Shown one piece after another: positions 16,963 to 25,700 of a DNA stretch of 64,000 nucleotides; within the stretch, counting starts at the first letter, position 1; each line of letters begins with the position of its first letter. The notes below the pieces were generated by a model. The model searched no databases. It had not been told where the DNA came from and saw only the letters and a list, made by a program, of their open reading frames with translations. Origin of the DNA: Cellulomonas soli (GTDB lineage: Bacteria; Actinomycetota; Actinomycetes; Actinomycetales; Cellulomonadaceae); assembly GCF_013409305.1 (NCBI RefSeq), contig NZ_JACBZJ010000001.1, positions 3,038,001 to 3,102,000 on the forward strand. Direction: 5' to 3'. A program made the position numbers and the translations under genes.

Positions 16963-17118
16963 GTGCACGCTGCCCTGATCGCCGCCGCGGAGCAAGCCGC
17001 GGAGACCGGTTCCACGCTGCCGTTCCCGCCGGTCGTCTTCGGCGTCGGGGCGTTCGTCGGCCTGGTGGCGATGCTGCTGGTCACGTACGCGTTCCGCAGC
17101 GTCGGGACGCGTCACTGA
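16963..17118 (+). CDS. Small conserved membrane protein, 51 aa
   Basis: A 51-residue reading frame starts with GTG, 5 nt after AGGAGG (16952-16957). It encodes a short polar head, then [24 protein letters not shown] as one membrane helix, then a basic tail FRSVGTRH. A small single-helix protein in the gap between proA and nadD is common in actinobacteria, but I know of no function. The strong ribosome site, clean helix and position make it a real gene despite its size. Confidence 0.75.
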   Translation: MHAALIAAAEQAAETGSTLPFPPVVFGVGAFVGLVAMLLVTYAFRSVGTRH

Positions 17119-17158
17119 CGCGGTGGCGTCCCGTGACCCACGAAGGACCAAGGAACCG

Positions 17159-17767
17159 ATGACCCAGGTGCACCCCGGTCGACCCCGCGTCGGCGTCATG
17201 GGCGGCACCTTCGACCCGGTGCACCACGGGCACCTGGTCGCGGCGAGCGAGGCGCAGGCACGCTTCGACCTCGACGAGGTGATCTTCGTGCCGACCGGGC
17301 TGCCGACGTTCAAGCTCGACCAGGACGTGACGGTCGCCGAGCACCGCTACCTGATGACGGTCATCGCGACCGCGTCGAACCCGCGGTTCACGGTCAGCAG
17401 GGTCGACATCGAGCGTGACGGGGTGACGTACACGGTCGACACGCTCCGGGACCTCAGGGCGCAGCGCCCGGATGCCGATCTCTTCTTCATCACCGGCGCC
17501 GACGCCGTCGAGCAGATCCTCACGTGGAAGGATGCGGGGGAGCTGTTCGACATGGCGCATTTCGTGGCGGTCACCCGCCCCGGCCATGCGCTGTCGGTCG
17601 CCGGTCTGCCCGACGACCGGGTGAGCCTGCTGGAGATCCCCGCCCTGGCGATCTCCTCGACAGACGTCCGCGCGAGGGCACGCGCGGGCGAACCGGTCTG
17701 GTACCTCGTCCCTGACGGGGTCGTCCAGTACATCGCGAAGCACAGGTTGTATCGAGGTCAGTCATGA
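17159..17767 (+). CDS. nadD: Nicotinate-nucleotide adenylyltransferase
   Basis: NadD joins nicotinate mononucleotide and ATP to form deamido-NAD. The 202 residues contain the nucleotidyltransferase motifs [15 protein letters not shown] at the N-terminus and [13 protein letters not shown] near the C-terminus, followed by [16 protein letters not shown]. The ATG at 17159 follows AAGGACCAAGGAACC. An upstream in-frame ATG would add 12 residues unlike the family. The stop overlaps the next start by 4 nt. Confidence 0.95.
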   Translation: MTQVHPGRPRVGVMGGTFDPVHHGHLVAASEAQARFDLDEVIFVPTGLPTFKLDQDVTVAEHRYLMTVIATASNPRFTVSRVDIERDGVTYTVDTLRDLRAQRPDADLFFITGADAVEQILTWKDAGELFDMAHFVAVTRPGHALSVAGLPDDRVSLLEIPALAISSTDVRARARAGEPVWYLVPDGVVQYIAKHRLYRGQS

Positions 17768-19071
17768 GTGAACCGGGAGAGCGGCGGCGCCGTCGCGACC
17801 TCCAGCGCGGTCCGGAGCAGGTCGAGGGTCAGTACGGGGCCACGCCGCAGTGGCCCGCCGGTCCTGCCGGCGGACCGGCGGCCCCGGCGGATCACGGCGG
17901 CGACGGCACGCCGTCGTCGAGGCGTGCCATGCGTGGCGCACCCGTGCCGTCGGTCGGGCCGGACGGCTACGGCGCCGGCGACGCCCCGTACGTGGTGCCG
18001 GGGACGATGGAGCCGACCTCCGTGTCGCGCTCCCGCCGGACCATCCGCGACACCTCGCTCGACCCGACCTCGGGCCCTCCGCGCACCATGCCGCAGCAGG
18101 CACCCGCCGCCGCAGCCCCGACCTGGTCGGCCGCCCCCGTCGCCCCGGCGCCGCAGGCGCGGCCCCAGGCCGCACCCATGCGCCCCCCCGTGAACCCGGC
18201 GCCGGCACGACCCGCACCCCAGGCGCCGCCCGCCGCCCCGGCCGAGTGGCCGCCGACGTCGCCGCCTGCCCAGGCCGTGCAGCCGTCCTCGCCCTGGTCG
18301 CAGGCCCCCGCGCAGCAGGCCGCCCCCTCCGGGTACCCGAGCGCCGTGCGGCAGCCGGCGGCACCGCCGCAGCCGGCCGCGTACGGCAGCGGACGCCCCA
18401 CGGACGGGCAGCCGCCCGCTCAGCAGGCCGGTCCGGCGTCCCGCACCTCGGCGTGGGGCGCGCAGCCGTCGCCCGCGGCGCCCGCCCCGGCGGGCCCGGG
18501 CCCCGGGGTCTCCCCGACCGCCGCCTCGGCGTGGCCCACCGCCGCTCCCGCGGCGTCGACGGCCTGGGCGTCGTCGACGCACCAGTCGCCACCGGCGCCT
18601 CAGGCTGCTCCCGCGTGGTCGGCCGCCCCGGCCGCTCCCGCCCCGTCGGCCGCGCCCGCCTGGCCGACGGCGGGTCAGGCGGCCGAGAGCCCCGCAGCGG
18701 CGCCCACGATCGCGCCTCAGGCCGCAGAGGTTCCTGCTCCCCGCTGGGGTGCGGACCGGCCGTCGTTCGCGGGCGCGGAGCCGGCCGAGGCCGATCAGGC
18801 TCCCGCGCGCTCGGCGCGCACGTGGGACGAGGACGACCTGGACGACGTCCGCGACAAGGCGCGCAAGCGCCACCCGTACACCTGGCTGCACCTGACGGTG
18901 CTGGCGATCGTGGCGTTCGTGCTCGGCTTCCTCATCATGCTGCTCGCCAACAAGGGCACGTCGACCGAGGGCACCGCGACCAGCGGGCCGTCGGGCACGA
19001 CCCTGACGACGCTCGCCCTGGCATCCGGCCCCGACAGCCCTGACAGCAACGACGTGGCGTCGTCCACCTGA
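17764..19071 (+). CDS. Pro/Ala-rich single-helix membrane protein
   Basis: The 435-residue protein is basic at the start ([22 protein letters not shown]), then has about 300 residues dominated by Pro, Ala, Gln, Ser and Trp, likely disordered. Near the C-terminus comes [39 protein letters not shown], a cytoplasmic basic flank and one membrane helix, with about 40 residues outside. It sits between nadD and rsfS and overlaps nadD by 4 nt. I do not recognise a catalytic domain. In other actinobacteria a LytR-CpsA-Psr protein or a small membrane protein can occupy this slot. Confidence 0.75.
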   Translation: MSEPGERRRRRDLQRGPEQVEGQYGATPQWPAGPAGGPAAPADHGGDGTPSSRRAMRGAPVPSVGPDGYGAGDAPYVVPGTMEPTSVSRSRRTIRDTSLDPTSGPPRTMPQQAPAAAAPTWSAAPVAPAPQARPQAAPMRPPVNPAPARPAPQAPPAAPAEWPPTSPPAQAVQPSSPWSQAPAQQAAPSGYPSAVRQPAAPPQPAAYGSGRPTDGQPPAQQAGPASRTSAWGAQPSPAAPAPAGPGPGVSPTAASAWPTAAPAASTAWASSTHQSPPAPQAAPAWSAAPAAPAPSAAPAWPTAGQAAESPAAAPTIAPQAAEVPAPRWGADRPSFAGAEPAEADQAPARSARTWDEDDLDDVRDKARKRHPYTWLHLTVLAIVAFVLGFLIMLLANKGTSTEGTATSGPSGTTLTTLALASGPDSPDSNDVASST

Positions 19072-19133
19072 CGTACGCCGCACCCGCGCGCCGTACCCCG
19101 TACGTCGTGCCCCGAACCACTCCGAGGAGACCC

Positions 19134-19520
19134 GTGCCCGCGACCGAACGCGCCATCGAGCTGACCATCGCGGCGGCCCGCGCAGCCGCCGACATCAAGG
19201 CCGAGGAGATCATCGCGCTCGACGTCAGCGAGCAGCTCGTGCTCACCGACGTCTTCCTCATCGCCTCGGGCACCAACGAGCGGCAGGTCGGCGCGATCGT
19301 CGACGCCGTCGAGGAGGCCCTCTTCAAGCTCGGAGCCAAGCCTGTCCGCCGTGAGGGCAAGGGGCAGGGCCGCTGGGTGCTCATCGACTTCGGCGACGTC
19401 GTCGTGCACGTGCAGCACCAGGAGGACCGGGTCTACTACGCGCTCGAGCGCCTGTGGAAGGACTGCCCGGTCATCGAGCTGCCCGCCGACGCGCGAGGAG
19501 CCGACGAGGCGCACGCGTGA
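19134..19520 (+). CDS. rsfS: Ribosomal silencing factor RsfS
   Basis: RsfS binds L14 and blocks joining of ribosomal subunits when nutrients are short. The 128-residue product has the Iojap/DUF143 fold: AADIKAEEIIALDVSEQLVLTDVFLIASGTNERQVGAIVDAVEE, then RREGKGQGRWVLIDFGDVVVHVQHQEDRVYYALERLWKDCPVIELP. The GTG at 19134 was chosen because GAGGAG lies 5 nt before it; an upstream ATG (19107) adds nine residues that do not fit. It overlaps the phosphatase gene by 4 nt. Confidence 0.95.
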   Translation: MPATERAIELTIAAARAAADIKAEEIIALDVSEQLVLTDVFLIASGTNERQVGAIVDAVEEALFKLGAKPVRREGKGQGRWVLIDFGDVVVHVQHQEDRVYYALERLWKDCPVIELPADARGADEAHA

Positions 19521-20212
19521 CCGCGGGTCGTCTGGTCCTCTGGCGGCACGGCCGGACCGCGTACAACGCGGACGCGCGCCTCCAGGGGCAGATCGACATC
19601 CCGCTGGACGACGTCGGGCACTGGCAGGCCGCCACGGCCGCGCCCGCTCTGCTGCGCCGCCGCACGCCGGCGCGCATCATCACCTCCGACCTCGTCCGTG
19701 CCCGCGAGACCGCCGGCTACCTCGGCGCGCTCAGCGGCGTCGAGGTCGAGCTCGACCCCCGGCTGCGCGAGCGCAGCTTCGGCCTGTGGGAAGGGCTGAC
19801 CGGCGAGGAGATCCAGGCCGGCTGGCCGGTGGAGTTCGCGCACTGGCGCAACCACACCGATCCCGCCGGGGTTGAGGCAGAGCCGAGGCGCGCGGTCGCC
19901 GTGCGCGTGCTGGAGGCCGTCGGCGAGCACGCCGCCACGCTCGACAAGCGCGACACCCTCGTCCTCGTCGCCCACGGTGCGGCGATCTCGACCGCCGTGA
20001 ACGTGCTCATCGGGATGGACGCCGAGTGGCGGGGCATCACGGGCATGTCGAACGCCCACTGGGCCGAGCTCGTCGCGACCGGCCCGGGCGCCGAACCGGC
20101 GTGGCGGCTCACCGGCTACAACGTCGGCCCGCTCGACGCCTCGTCCGACTGGGATGCCGGTCCCGACGAGGTCACCTCCGAGGCCGACGCCGGGACCCGG
20201 GACCCCGATTAG
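19517..20212 (+). CDS. Histidine phosphatase, GpgP-like
   Basis: The 231-residue protein is in the phosphoglycerate-mutase-like histidine phosphatase family. The catalytic motif LWRHGRT is at the N-terminus, LRERSFGLWEGLTGEE carries the proton-donor Glu, and VLVAHGAAI carries the second catalytic His. The gene order nadD, rsfS, phosphatase matches mycobacteria, where the third gene encodes glucosyl-3-phosphoglycerate phosphatase. That is the best guess, though broad-specificity phosphatase is the safe call. The GTG start overlaps the rsfS stop. Confidence 0.85.
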   Translation: MTAGRLVLWRHGRTAYNADARLQGQIDIPLDDVGHWQAATAAPALLRRRTPARIITSDLVRARETAGYLGALSGVEVELDPRLRERSFGLWEGLTGEEIQAGWPVEFAHWRNHTDPAGVEAEPRRAVAVRVLEAVGEHAATLDKRDTLVLVAHGAAISTAVNVLIGMDAEWRGITGMSNAHWAELVATGPGAEPAWRLTGYNVGPLDASSDWDAGPDEVTSEADAGTRDPD

Positions 20213-20233
20213 CGTTTCGGCTCCCGATCGTTC

Positions 20234-20283
20234 TAAACTCTCCGAGCGCCCGCAAGGGCGAACGGGGTCCATCTCGATGGACC
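20234..20283 (+). promoter_or_regulatory. tRNA-Ala promoter -10 and two leader hairpins
   Basis: TAAACT (20234-20239) is a good -10 box; the -35 is unclear. It is followed by CGCCC-GCAA-GGGCG (20247-20260), a 5-bp stem with a GNRA-type loop, and by GGTCCATC-TC-GATGGACC (20266-20283), a perfect 8-bp stem that ends 2 nt before the mature tRNA. The second hairpin may guide 5' processing. Confidence 0.5.
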
Positions 20284-20285
20284 AC

Positions 20286-20360
<75 letters not shown>

Positions 20361-20376
20361 GAAGTACCAGGTCAGA

Positions 20377-20434
20377 GGCCACGTTGAGATCCTGAAACCA
20401 GGAGATCGACGTGGCCACTGGACTTTTACTGGAC
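20377..20434. repeat. Candidate integrase/excisionase site repeats
   Basis: GGCCACGT (20377-20384) and ACGTGGCC (20409-20416) form an 8-bp inverted repeat 24 nt apart. Right after it ACTGGAC occurs twice (20417-20423, 20428-20434) with an 11-bp period, about one DNA turn. Lying between the tRNA and the xis/int genes, these could be arm-type or excisionase-binding sites. No experimental support is visible. Confidence 0.4.
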
Positions 20435-20518
20435 AGAAACCTGCACGGGCTCGACCCTGCGAGGCCTGGTCTCGGGCCCCCTCGTGGCGTCTTGGACGTG
20501 CGCCGCACACCTGCTGGC

Positions 20519-20749
20519 ATGGACACCACCACGCGGGCGGCCACCGAGCCGTCGATGACCCTGTCCGAGCTGGCCGCCTCCCTGTCGGTGAGCTGCCAGG
20601 CGTTGTAGGACCTGCGGTCCAAGGGCCGTGGGCCGCGCGGCTTCCGGGTCGGCCGGCAGATCCGGTTCCGGCTGAGCGAGGTCGAGGCCTGGATCGCCGG
20701 CATGGAGGCCGCCGACGGGGAACGCCACCACCGGCGAGGTGAGCCGTGA
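20519..20749 (+). pseudogene. Excisionase (HTH) gene with nonsense mutation
   Basis: The reading frame encodes a helix-turn-helix excisionase: MTLSELAASLSVSCQAL, stop (TAG, 20606-20608), then DLRSKGRGPRGFRVGRQIRF and RLSEVEAWIAGME in the same frame down to a TGA at 20747-20749. Homologous AlpA/MerR-like excisionases read through here with an aromatic residue, usually Tyr, so a single base change explains the stop. The rest of the frame is intact, which suggests a recent loss. The end overlaps the integrase start by 4 nt (GTGA), the normal xis-int coupling. The element may therefore be unable to excise. Confidence 0.75.
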
Positions 20750-22023
20750 GGCATGGGCGCCCACGCACCCCGATCGGCACGTTCGGCGAGGTGCTGCTGA
20801 CCGACCTGGGCGGCCGGTACCGGGCCTCGACCCGGTACCGGGACCTGGACGGGCGCCTGCGCAAGGTGACCGCCGTCGGTTCCAGCCAGCGCCGGGCGCG
20901 CACCCGGTTGCAGGAGCGGTTGGTCGACCGGGCCGGGTACGGCAGCGGGGGACTGCTCAGCGTGGCCAGCCCGTTCGGCGACCTGTGTCGGCTGTGGCTG
21001 GCCGACCTGGAGCTGCGGGACATCTCCGAGGGCACCAAGGCCAACTACCGCGACGACCTGCGCCTGCACGTGCGCCCCGCGTTCGAGCGGTACGTGCTGG
21101 GCGAGATCACGACCGGTCGCGTCGAGTGGTTCCTGCGCCAGCAGGCCGCGCTGTCCTACTCCCGCGCCAAGCACACCCGCAGCCTGCTCAACCAGCTGTT
21201 CGCCTTCGCGCTGCGGCACGACGCCATCGCCCGCAACCCGGTCGAGGGAACCTCGCCGCTGAACCGGCCCAAGCGCGAGATCCAGGCCATGACCCTGGAG
21301 CAGGTGCAGGCCATCCGGGCCGCCGCGGACAACTGGCGGTCCGGGGCGGCACTGGCTGGGCCCAAGCCCGACGGGAAGGTCCGCGACATCTGCGAGGTGC
21401 TGCTGGGCACCTCCATGCGCCCCGGGGAGGTCCTCGCGCTGCGCCCGTGCGACGTGCGCGAGACACGGCAGGGCATGGTGGTTCACGTGCGAGGGACAGT
21501 GGTGCGCCGGCAGCGGAGGGCCGACTTCCGCCAGGACCAGCCGAAGACTGACGCCTCGAACCGGAGCATCGCCGTGCCGGAGTTCGCCGCGCAGGTGCTG
21601 CGCCGACGGATCGGTGCGATGGGACCTGACCAGCGAGAGGTCACCATATTCCACAACCGCAACGGCGGCGTGATCACCCTGCACAACCTGCGCCGCACCT
21701 TCCGCGAGTTCCTGCGGGACGCGGGCCTGGCGGACTCAGGGATCACACCCCGCTGGTACCGGCGCACCGGTGCGACTGTCCTGGCGCGCGGACTGGGCAT
21801 CGATGCGGCGGCCGCGTTCCTCGGGCACACCAGCACCGCGGTCACCGAGGGCCACTATGTCGCGCCCGACCTGTCGATCGACATGGCCCCGGCTCGCGTC
21901 CTGGAACGAGCGCTTCGGCCGGTCGACCCGGACGGTGTGCCCCTGGCCGCGGGCGCCAGCGACGAGGAGACCGATGCCCTCGAGGTGATCGACCGGCAGG
22001 ACGCCGGTGGTGAGGGTGCCTGA
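20746..22023 (+). CDS. Tyrosine recombinase / integrase
   Basis: The 425-residue integrase has an N-terminal arm-binding part, a core-binding SAM-like domain (about residues 70-165) and the catalytic domain. Visible catalytic residues are Arg225 in GTSMRPGEV, Arg339 in RWYRRTGATVLA, His361 in LGHTS and the nucleophile Tyr371 in GHYVAPD. The usual HxxR box has Arg in place of His (Arg336). It lies 390 bp from tRNA-Ala and behind a broken excisionase gene. No other phage or conjugation genes follow, so this is a stripped remnant or a very small element. Confidence 0.9.
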   Translation: MRHGRPRTPIGTFGEVLLTDLGGRYRASTRYRDLDGRLRKVTAVGSSQRRARTRLQERLVDRAGYGSGGLLSVASPFGDLCRLWLADLELRDISEGTKANYRDDLRLHVRPAFERYVLGEITTGRVEWFLRQQAALSYSRAKHTRSLLNQLFAFALRHDAIARNPVEGTSPLNRPKREIQAMTLEQVQAIRAAADNWRSGAALAGPKPDGKVRDICEVLLGTSMRPGEVLALRPCDVRETRQGMVVHVRGTVVRRQRRADFRQDQPKTDASNRSIAVPEFAAQVLRRRIGAMGPDQREVTIFHNRNGGVITLHNLRRTFREFLRDAGLADSGITPRWYRRTGATVLARGLGIDAAAAFLGHTSTAVTEGHYVAPDLSIDMAPARVLERALRPVDPDGVPLAAGASDEETDALEVIDRQDAGGEGA

Positions 22024-22248
22024 CACCAAGTGTGGGCACGAAGGCCTTGCTACGGAGGAGGTGTCCTGTGCATGCGCTCGACCTGGTGGCGGTCGATGCC
22101 TGCCAGGTCTGAGTGACCGCCGTGATCGCGGGCCATCCTGCCGCGGGCATCAGCGAGGCGCGGCCGTGACGGGAGTCGTGCCAGCCGGCGCCACCTCCAC
22201 GGGGTCCCGGCATGAGTCCTCCGGGTGACGGCCTGAGCGCGAGGCGGC

Positions 22249-23385
22249 TCAGCCCACGACGACGTCCTGGATCGCCACGGCTGCGGCGCCGCGCGCCCAC
22301 ATGATGAAGTCGGGCTCCTCGACGATGAACTGCACGGGGTGGGACTCGGGCTGACGGTCGTCCGCACAGGCGTCACGCACGGTCTGCTCGGCTGCCCCGA
22401 ACAGGCCGTTGCCCTCGCCGGAGAGCACGACGGTGGTCACGGTGGTCGCGTTCGCGATCCAGGCGACCAGGCGGCCGAGCGCGCGTGCGGAAGCCTGGAC
22501 GACCGAGGTGGAGACCACGTCGCCGTGCCTGGCGTCGTGCAGGATCTCCTCGAACGTGACGGGCGCGCCGCGGACCGACGCGACCTGGGCGCACATCCCG
22601 GGGATCGTGAGCACGGCGGTGGCGCAGCCGCGGTGCCCGCGCTCGCACAGCGGACCGTTGGGTTCCAGGGGTGCGTGCCCCATGGGCGCGAGCCCGACGT
22701 CGGGGCTGGTGACGATCTCGCCGCGGATCACGAGGGCGTAGCCCACGCCGGCGCCGATGGTCACCAGCGCGAAGGAGTCGAGGGCGCGCGCCGGTCCGAA
22801 CCAGTGCTCGGCGGCCATGAGCGCGACGACATCGTTCTCGACCCGCACGGGCACGCCCAGGACGGACTCGAGCGCGTCGGCGAGGGCGACGTCCTCCCAG
22901 CCGAGGAAGACGGCCTGGGTCACCACCCGCCGGTCGCGCACCCGGCCGCCGAGGCTGATGCCGACCCCGTCGACGCGCGCGCCTTGGGTCAGGGTCTTGA
23001 CGAGGACCTCGAGCTGGTCGACGACCCCGGCGAGCGACAGGCCGCGCAGTGGCATCTGCTCGGTGCGCAGCACGTTGGCGCGCAGGTCGGTCAGCACCCC
23101 GATGGCGTCGTCGCCGGTGAGCTTGATGCCGACGAACGTGCGTGCCTCGACGCGGACGTCGATGGGGCGCGGGCGCCGCCCGACGGTGGCGCGCTGCACC
23201 TCCTGGCGCTCGATGAACAGGCCGGCGTCGAAGTAGGGCTTGCACAGCCGGGTGAGGCTGGCGGGCGAGAGGTTGAGCCGGCGTCCGAGCTCGGAACGCT
23301 CGACCGGACCGTGCACGAGCACCTCACGCGCGATCTCCCGGGCCACGTCGGGCCTGGCATCCGCGTTCTCCACCACCACAAGCAA
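22249..23385 (-). CDS. ROK family transcriptional repressor
   Basis: The 378-residue protein has an N-terminal winged helix-turn-helix (HGPVERSELGRRLNLSPASLTRLCKPYFDAGLFIE) and a C-terminal ROK sugar-kinase-like domain with GVGISLGG, ALVTIGAGVGYALVIRGEIV, and CERGHRGC, a variant of the ROK zinc motif. Regulators of this NagC/XylR group bind sugars and usually repress a neighbouring catabolic operon. It is divergent from the alpha-galactosidase gene, with a TTCTTTC-N7-GAAAGAA palindrome over that gene's -10 region as probable operator. About 225 bp separate it from the integrase, with no clear gene there. Confidence 0.92.
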   Translation of the reverse strand: MLVVVENADARPDVAREIAREVLVHGPVERSELGRRLNLSPASLTRLCKPYFDAGLFIERQEVQRATVGRRPRPIDVRVEARTFVGIKLTGDDAIGVLTDLRANVLRTEQMPLRGLSLAGVVDQLEVLVKTLTQGARVDGVGISLGGRVRDRRVVTQAVFLGWEDVALADALESVLGVPVRVENDVVALMAAEHWFGPARALDSFALVTIGAGVGYALVIRGEIVTSPDVGLAPMGHAPLEPNGPLCERGHRGCATAVLTIPGMCAQVASVRGAPVTFEEILHDARHGDVVSTSVVQASARALGRLVAWIANATTVTTVVLSGEGNGLFGAAEQTVRDACADDRQPESHPVQFIVEEPDFIMWARGAAAVAIQDVVVG

Positions 23386-23473
23386 CCTCCGTCAGCAGCA
23401 CGTTGGCTTCACTGTGACACAAGTTCGGCCACCGGAGGGGCGCTACGCCGCGCGATGTCTCCGATGGGCCCTC

Positions 23474-23506
23474 TTGCCGCCTCTGTTCTTTCCGTGGTAG
23501 AAAGAA
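23474..23506 (+). promoter_or_regulatory. Promoter and ROK operator of alpha-galactosidase operon
   Basis: TTCTTTC (23486-23492) and GAAAGAA (23500-23506) form a perfect 7-bp inverted repeat with a 7-nt spacer. It overlaps a -10 box TAGAAA (23498-23503) that lies 18 nt after TTGCCG (23474-23479). The predicted start is the ATG itself, at 23510, so the mRNA seems leaderless and the repressor would sit on the promoter core. Confidence 0.55.
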
Positions 23507-23509
23507 TCC

Positions 23510-25672
23510 ATGCAACGAGGCTTCCTCCCCGGTGACGTCCATGGCCGCACGTACCACCACCTGCGGGCCGCAGGTGTGAGCGTGGTCGTGGTGACCTCCG
23601 CCGAGCGGATGCCGCACCTGGTGCACTGGGGCGCCGACCTCGGGGACCTCGGTGAGGACGCGCTGGCCGCCCTCGACGTCGCGGCCGTCCCGCCGCTGAC
23701 CCACAACACGTACGAGGTGTCCCGGGACGCGACCCTTGTCCCGGCCTTCCACGCGGGGTGGCTCGGACGCCCCGGGGTGCTCGGCTCGCGCCGCGGACGT
23801 GACTGGTCACCGCTCTTCACCGACGTGCAGCACGTGCGCGAGGACGCCGACCGCGCGCAGCGCATCGTCTCGGGCGCCGTCGACCCCGTTGCGGGCCTGG
23901 CGCTACGCCACGAGCTCGAGCTCGACGCCTCCGGCCTGCTGCGGCTGCGCGTCGCGCTGACGAACACCGCCGACGAGGAGTACGAGGTCAGTGCCTTGCG
24001 GGTCGCCCTGCCCGTGCCGGCGCAGGCCGACGAGCTGCTGGACTTCACAGGTCGCCACACCGTCGAGCGCGTACCCCAGCGCCAGCCGTTCACCATGGGC
24101 CTGCACGCCCGCGAGGTCCGCCAGGGCCGACCCGGGCTCGACTCGCCGTACCTCATGATCGCCGGGCGGCAGGGGTTCGCGTTCCGCTCCGGGCAGGTCT
24201 GGGGCGTGCACCTGGGGTTCAGCGGCAACCAGGACCTGTACGCCGAGCGCATCCCCAACGGGGCCCGCGTGCTCGGCGCCGGCGAGCTCCTGCAGCCGGG
24301 CGAGATCGTGCTCGGCGCGGGGGAGTCGTACGAGAGCCCCTGGGTCTACGCCTCGTACGGCGAAGGCCTGGACCAGCTCGCCGGGCGCTTCCACACCTAC
24401 CTGCGCGCGCGTCCGCAGCACCCCCGCTCGCCGCGGCCCGTGCTCGTCAACACGTGGGAGGCCACGTACTTCGACCACGACCTCGCCCGGCTGACCGCCC
24501 TGGCGGACGCGGCGGCCGAGGCCGGGGTCGAGCGGTTCGTGCTCGACGACGGCTGGTTCGGTTCCCGCCGCGACGACACCAGCGGCCTGGGCGACTGGCA
24601 GGTCTCGCCGGAGGCGTGGCCGGACGGCCTGGGACCGCTCGTCGACCACGTGCGCGGTCGGGGGATGCAGTTCGGCATCTGGGTCGAGCCGGAGATGGTC
24701 AACCTCGACTCCGACCTCGCCCGCGCGCACCCCGAGTGGGTCTTCACGACCGGGGGCCGACTGGCCAGCCCGGCGCGGTTCCAGCACGGCCTGGACCTGA
24801 CGCACCCCGAGGCCTGGGACCACATCCTCTCCGCGCTGGACGACCTGCTGTCTGCCTACGACATCGGGTACGTCAAGTGGGACCACAACCGCACCCTGGT
24901 GGAGGCCGGTCACCACCCGGACGGCCGTCCGGCCATCCACGCTCAGACGCTCGCGGTGTACGCGATGCTCGACGAGCTGCGGCGCCGCCACCCGGGCGTG
25001 GAGTTCGAGTCGTGCGCCTCCGGCGGCGGCCGGGTCGACCTGGGGATCCTCGAGCGCACCGACCGGGTGTGGGCCAGCGACTGCAACGACGCCCTCGAGC
25101 GGGTCGAGATCCAGCGCTGGACGCAGCTGCTGCTGCCGCCCGAGCTCATCGGCGCGCACATCGGCCCGTCGCCCGCGCACACGACGGGGCGTCGGCACGG
25201 CATGCAGCTGCGCGCGGGCACCGCGGTCTTCGGCCACCTGGGCATCGAGTCGGACCTGACGGCGCTGTCCGACGAGGAGACCGACGAGGTCGCCGCGTGG
25301 GTGGCGTTCTACCGTGCGCACCGCGACCTGCTGCACTCCGGGACGGTCGTCAACGTCGACCACCCGGACCCGGCCGTCGTGGCGCACGGCGTCGTCTCGA
25401 CGGACCGCGACCAGGCCGTGTTCGCCGTGACGATGGTGCGTCGATCGGTGACGTGGCCGCCCGGGCCCCTGACCCTGCCGGGCCTGGATCCGGACACGAC
25501 CTACACGCTCACCCTGGTGACGCCCGGCGACGGTGACGAGACGCGGCCCCTGCCGTTGTGGGCGAGCGACGGTGTCGCGCTCACGGGCCGACAGCTCGAG
25601 CAGGTCGGTCTCCAGATGCTCCCGCTGCTGCCCGAACGGCTGTTCCTGCTGCGCGCGGACGCCCTCCGCTAG
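23510..25672 (+). CDS. Alpha-galactosidase, GH36
   Basis: GH36 alpha-galactosidases hydrolyse terminal alpha-1,6-galactose from melibiose, raffinose and stachyose. The 720-residue protein has the N-terminal beta-sandwich, a (beta/alpha)8 barrel with RFVLDDGWFGSRRDDTSGLGDW, EPEMVN, the nucleophile in YVKWDHNRTL (Asp458) and the acid/base in WASDCNDALERVEIQRW (Asp524), and a C-terminal beta domain. There is no signal peptide, so it acts in the cytoplasm on imported sugar. The ATG has no ribosome site and fits leaderless expression. It heads the operon with three ABC importer genes. Confidence 0.95.
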   Translation: MQRGFLPGDVHGRTYHHLRAAGVSVVVVTSAERMPHLVHWGADLGDLGEDALAALDVAAVPPLTHNTYEVSRDATLVPAFHAGWLGRPGVLGSRRGRDWSPLFTDVQHVREDADRAQRIVSGAVDPVAGLALRHELELDASGLLRLRVALTNTADEEYEVSALRVALPVPAQADELLDFTGRHTVERVPQRQPFTMGLHAREVRQGRPGLDSPYLMIAGRQGFAFRSGQVWGVHLGFSGNQDLYAERIPNGARVLGAGELLQPGEIVLGAGESYESPWVYASYGEGLDQLAGRFHTYLRARPQHPRSPRPVLVNTWEATYFDHDLARLTALADAAAEAGVERFVLDDGWFGSRRDDTSGLGDWQVSPEAWPDGLGPLVDHVRGRGMQFGIWVEPEMVNLDSDLARAHPEWVFTTGGRLASPARFQHGLDLTHPEAWDHILSALDDLLSAYDIGYVKWDHNRTLVEAGHHPDGRPAIHAQTLAVYAMLDELRRRHPGVEFESCASGGGRVDLGILERTDRVWASDCNDALERVEIQRWTQLLLPPELIGAHIGPSPAHTTGRRHGMQLRAGTAVFGHLGIESDLTALSDEETDEVAAWVAFYRAHRDLLHSGTVVNVDHPDPAVVAHGVVSTDRDQAVFAVTMVRRSVTWPPGPLTLPGLDPDTTYTLTLVTPGDGDETRPLPLWASDGVALTGRQLEQVGLQMLPLLPERLFLLRADALR

Positions 25673-25700
25673 CTGCCGATCACGACGAAGGAGTCCTGTG

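Noticed and set aside
19070-19106. GACGTAC/GTACGTC hairpin before rsfS
   Set aside because: Seven-base arms with a 23-nt loop and no U-tract, inside a tightly packed operon; too weak to call a terminator.
22024-22248. A 14-codon frame after GGAGGAGG at about 22068 and possible extra element genes
   Set aside because: Too short and unlike any known peptide; the 225-bp gap shows no other coding signal, so it is left as remnant DNA.
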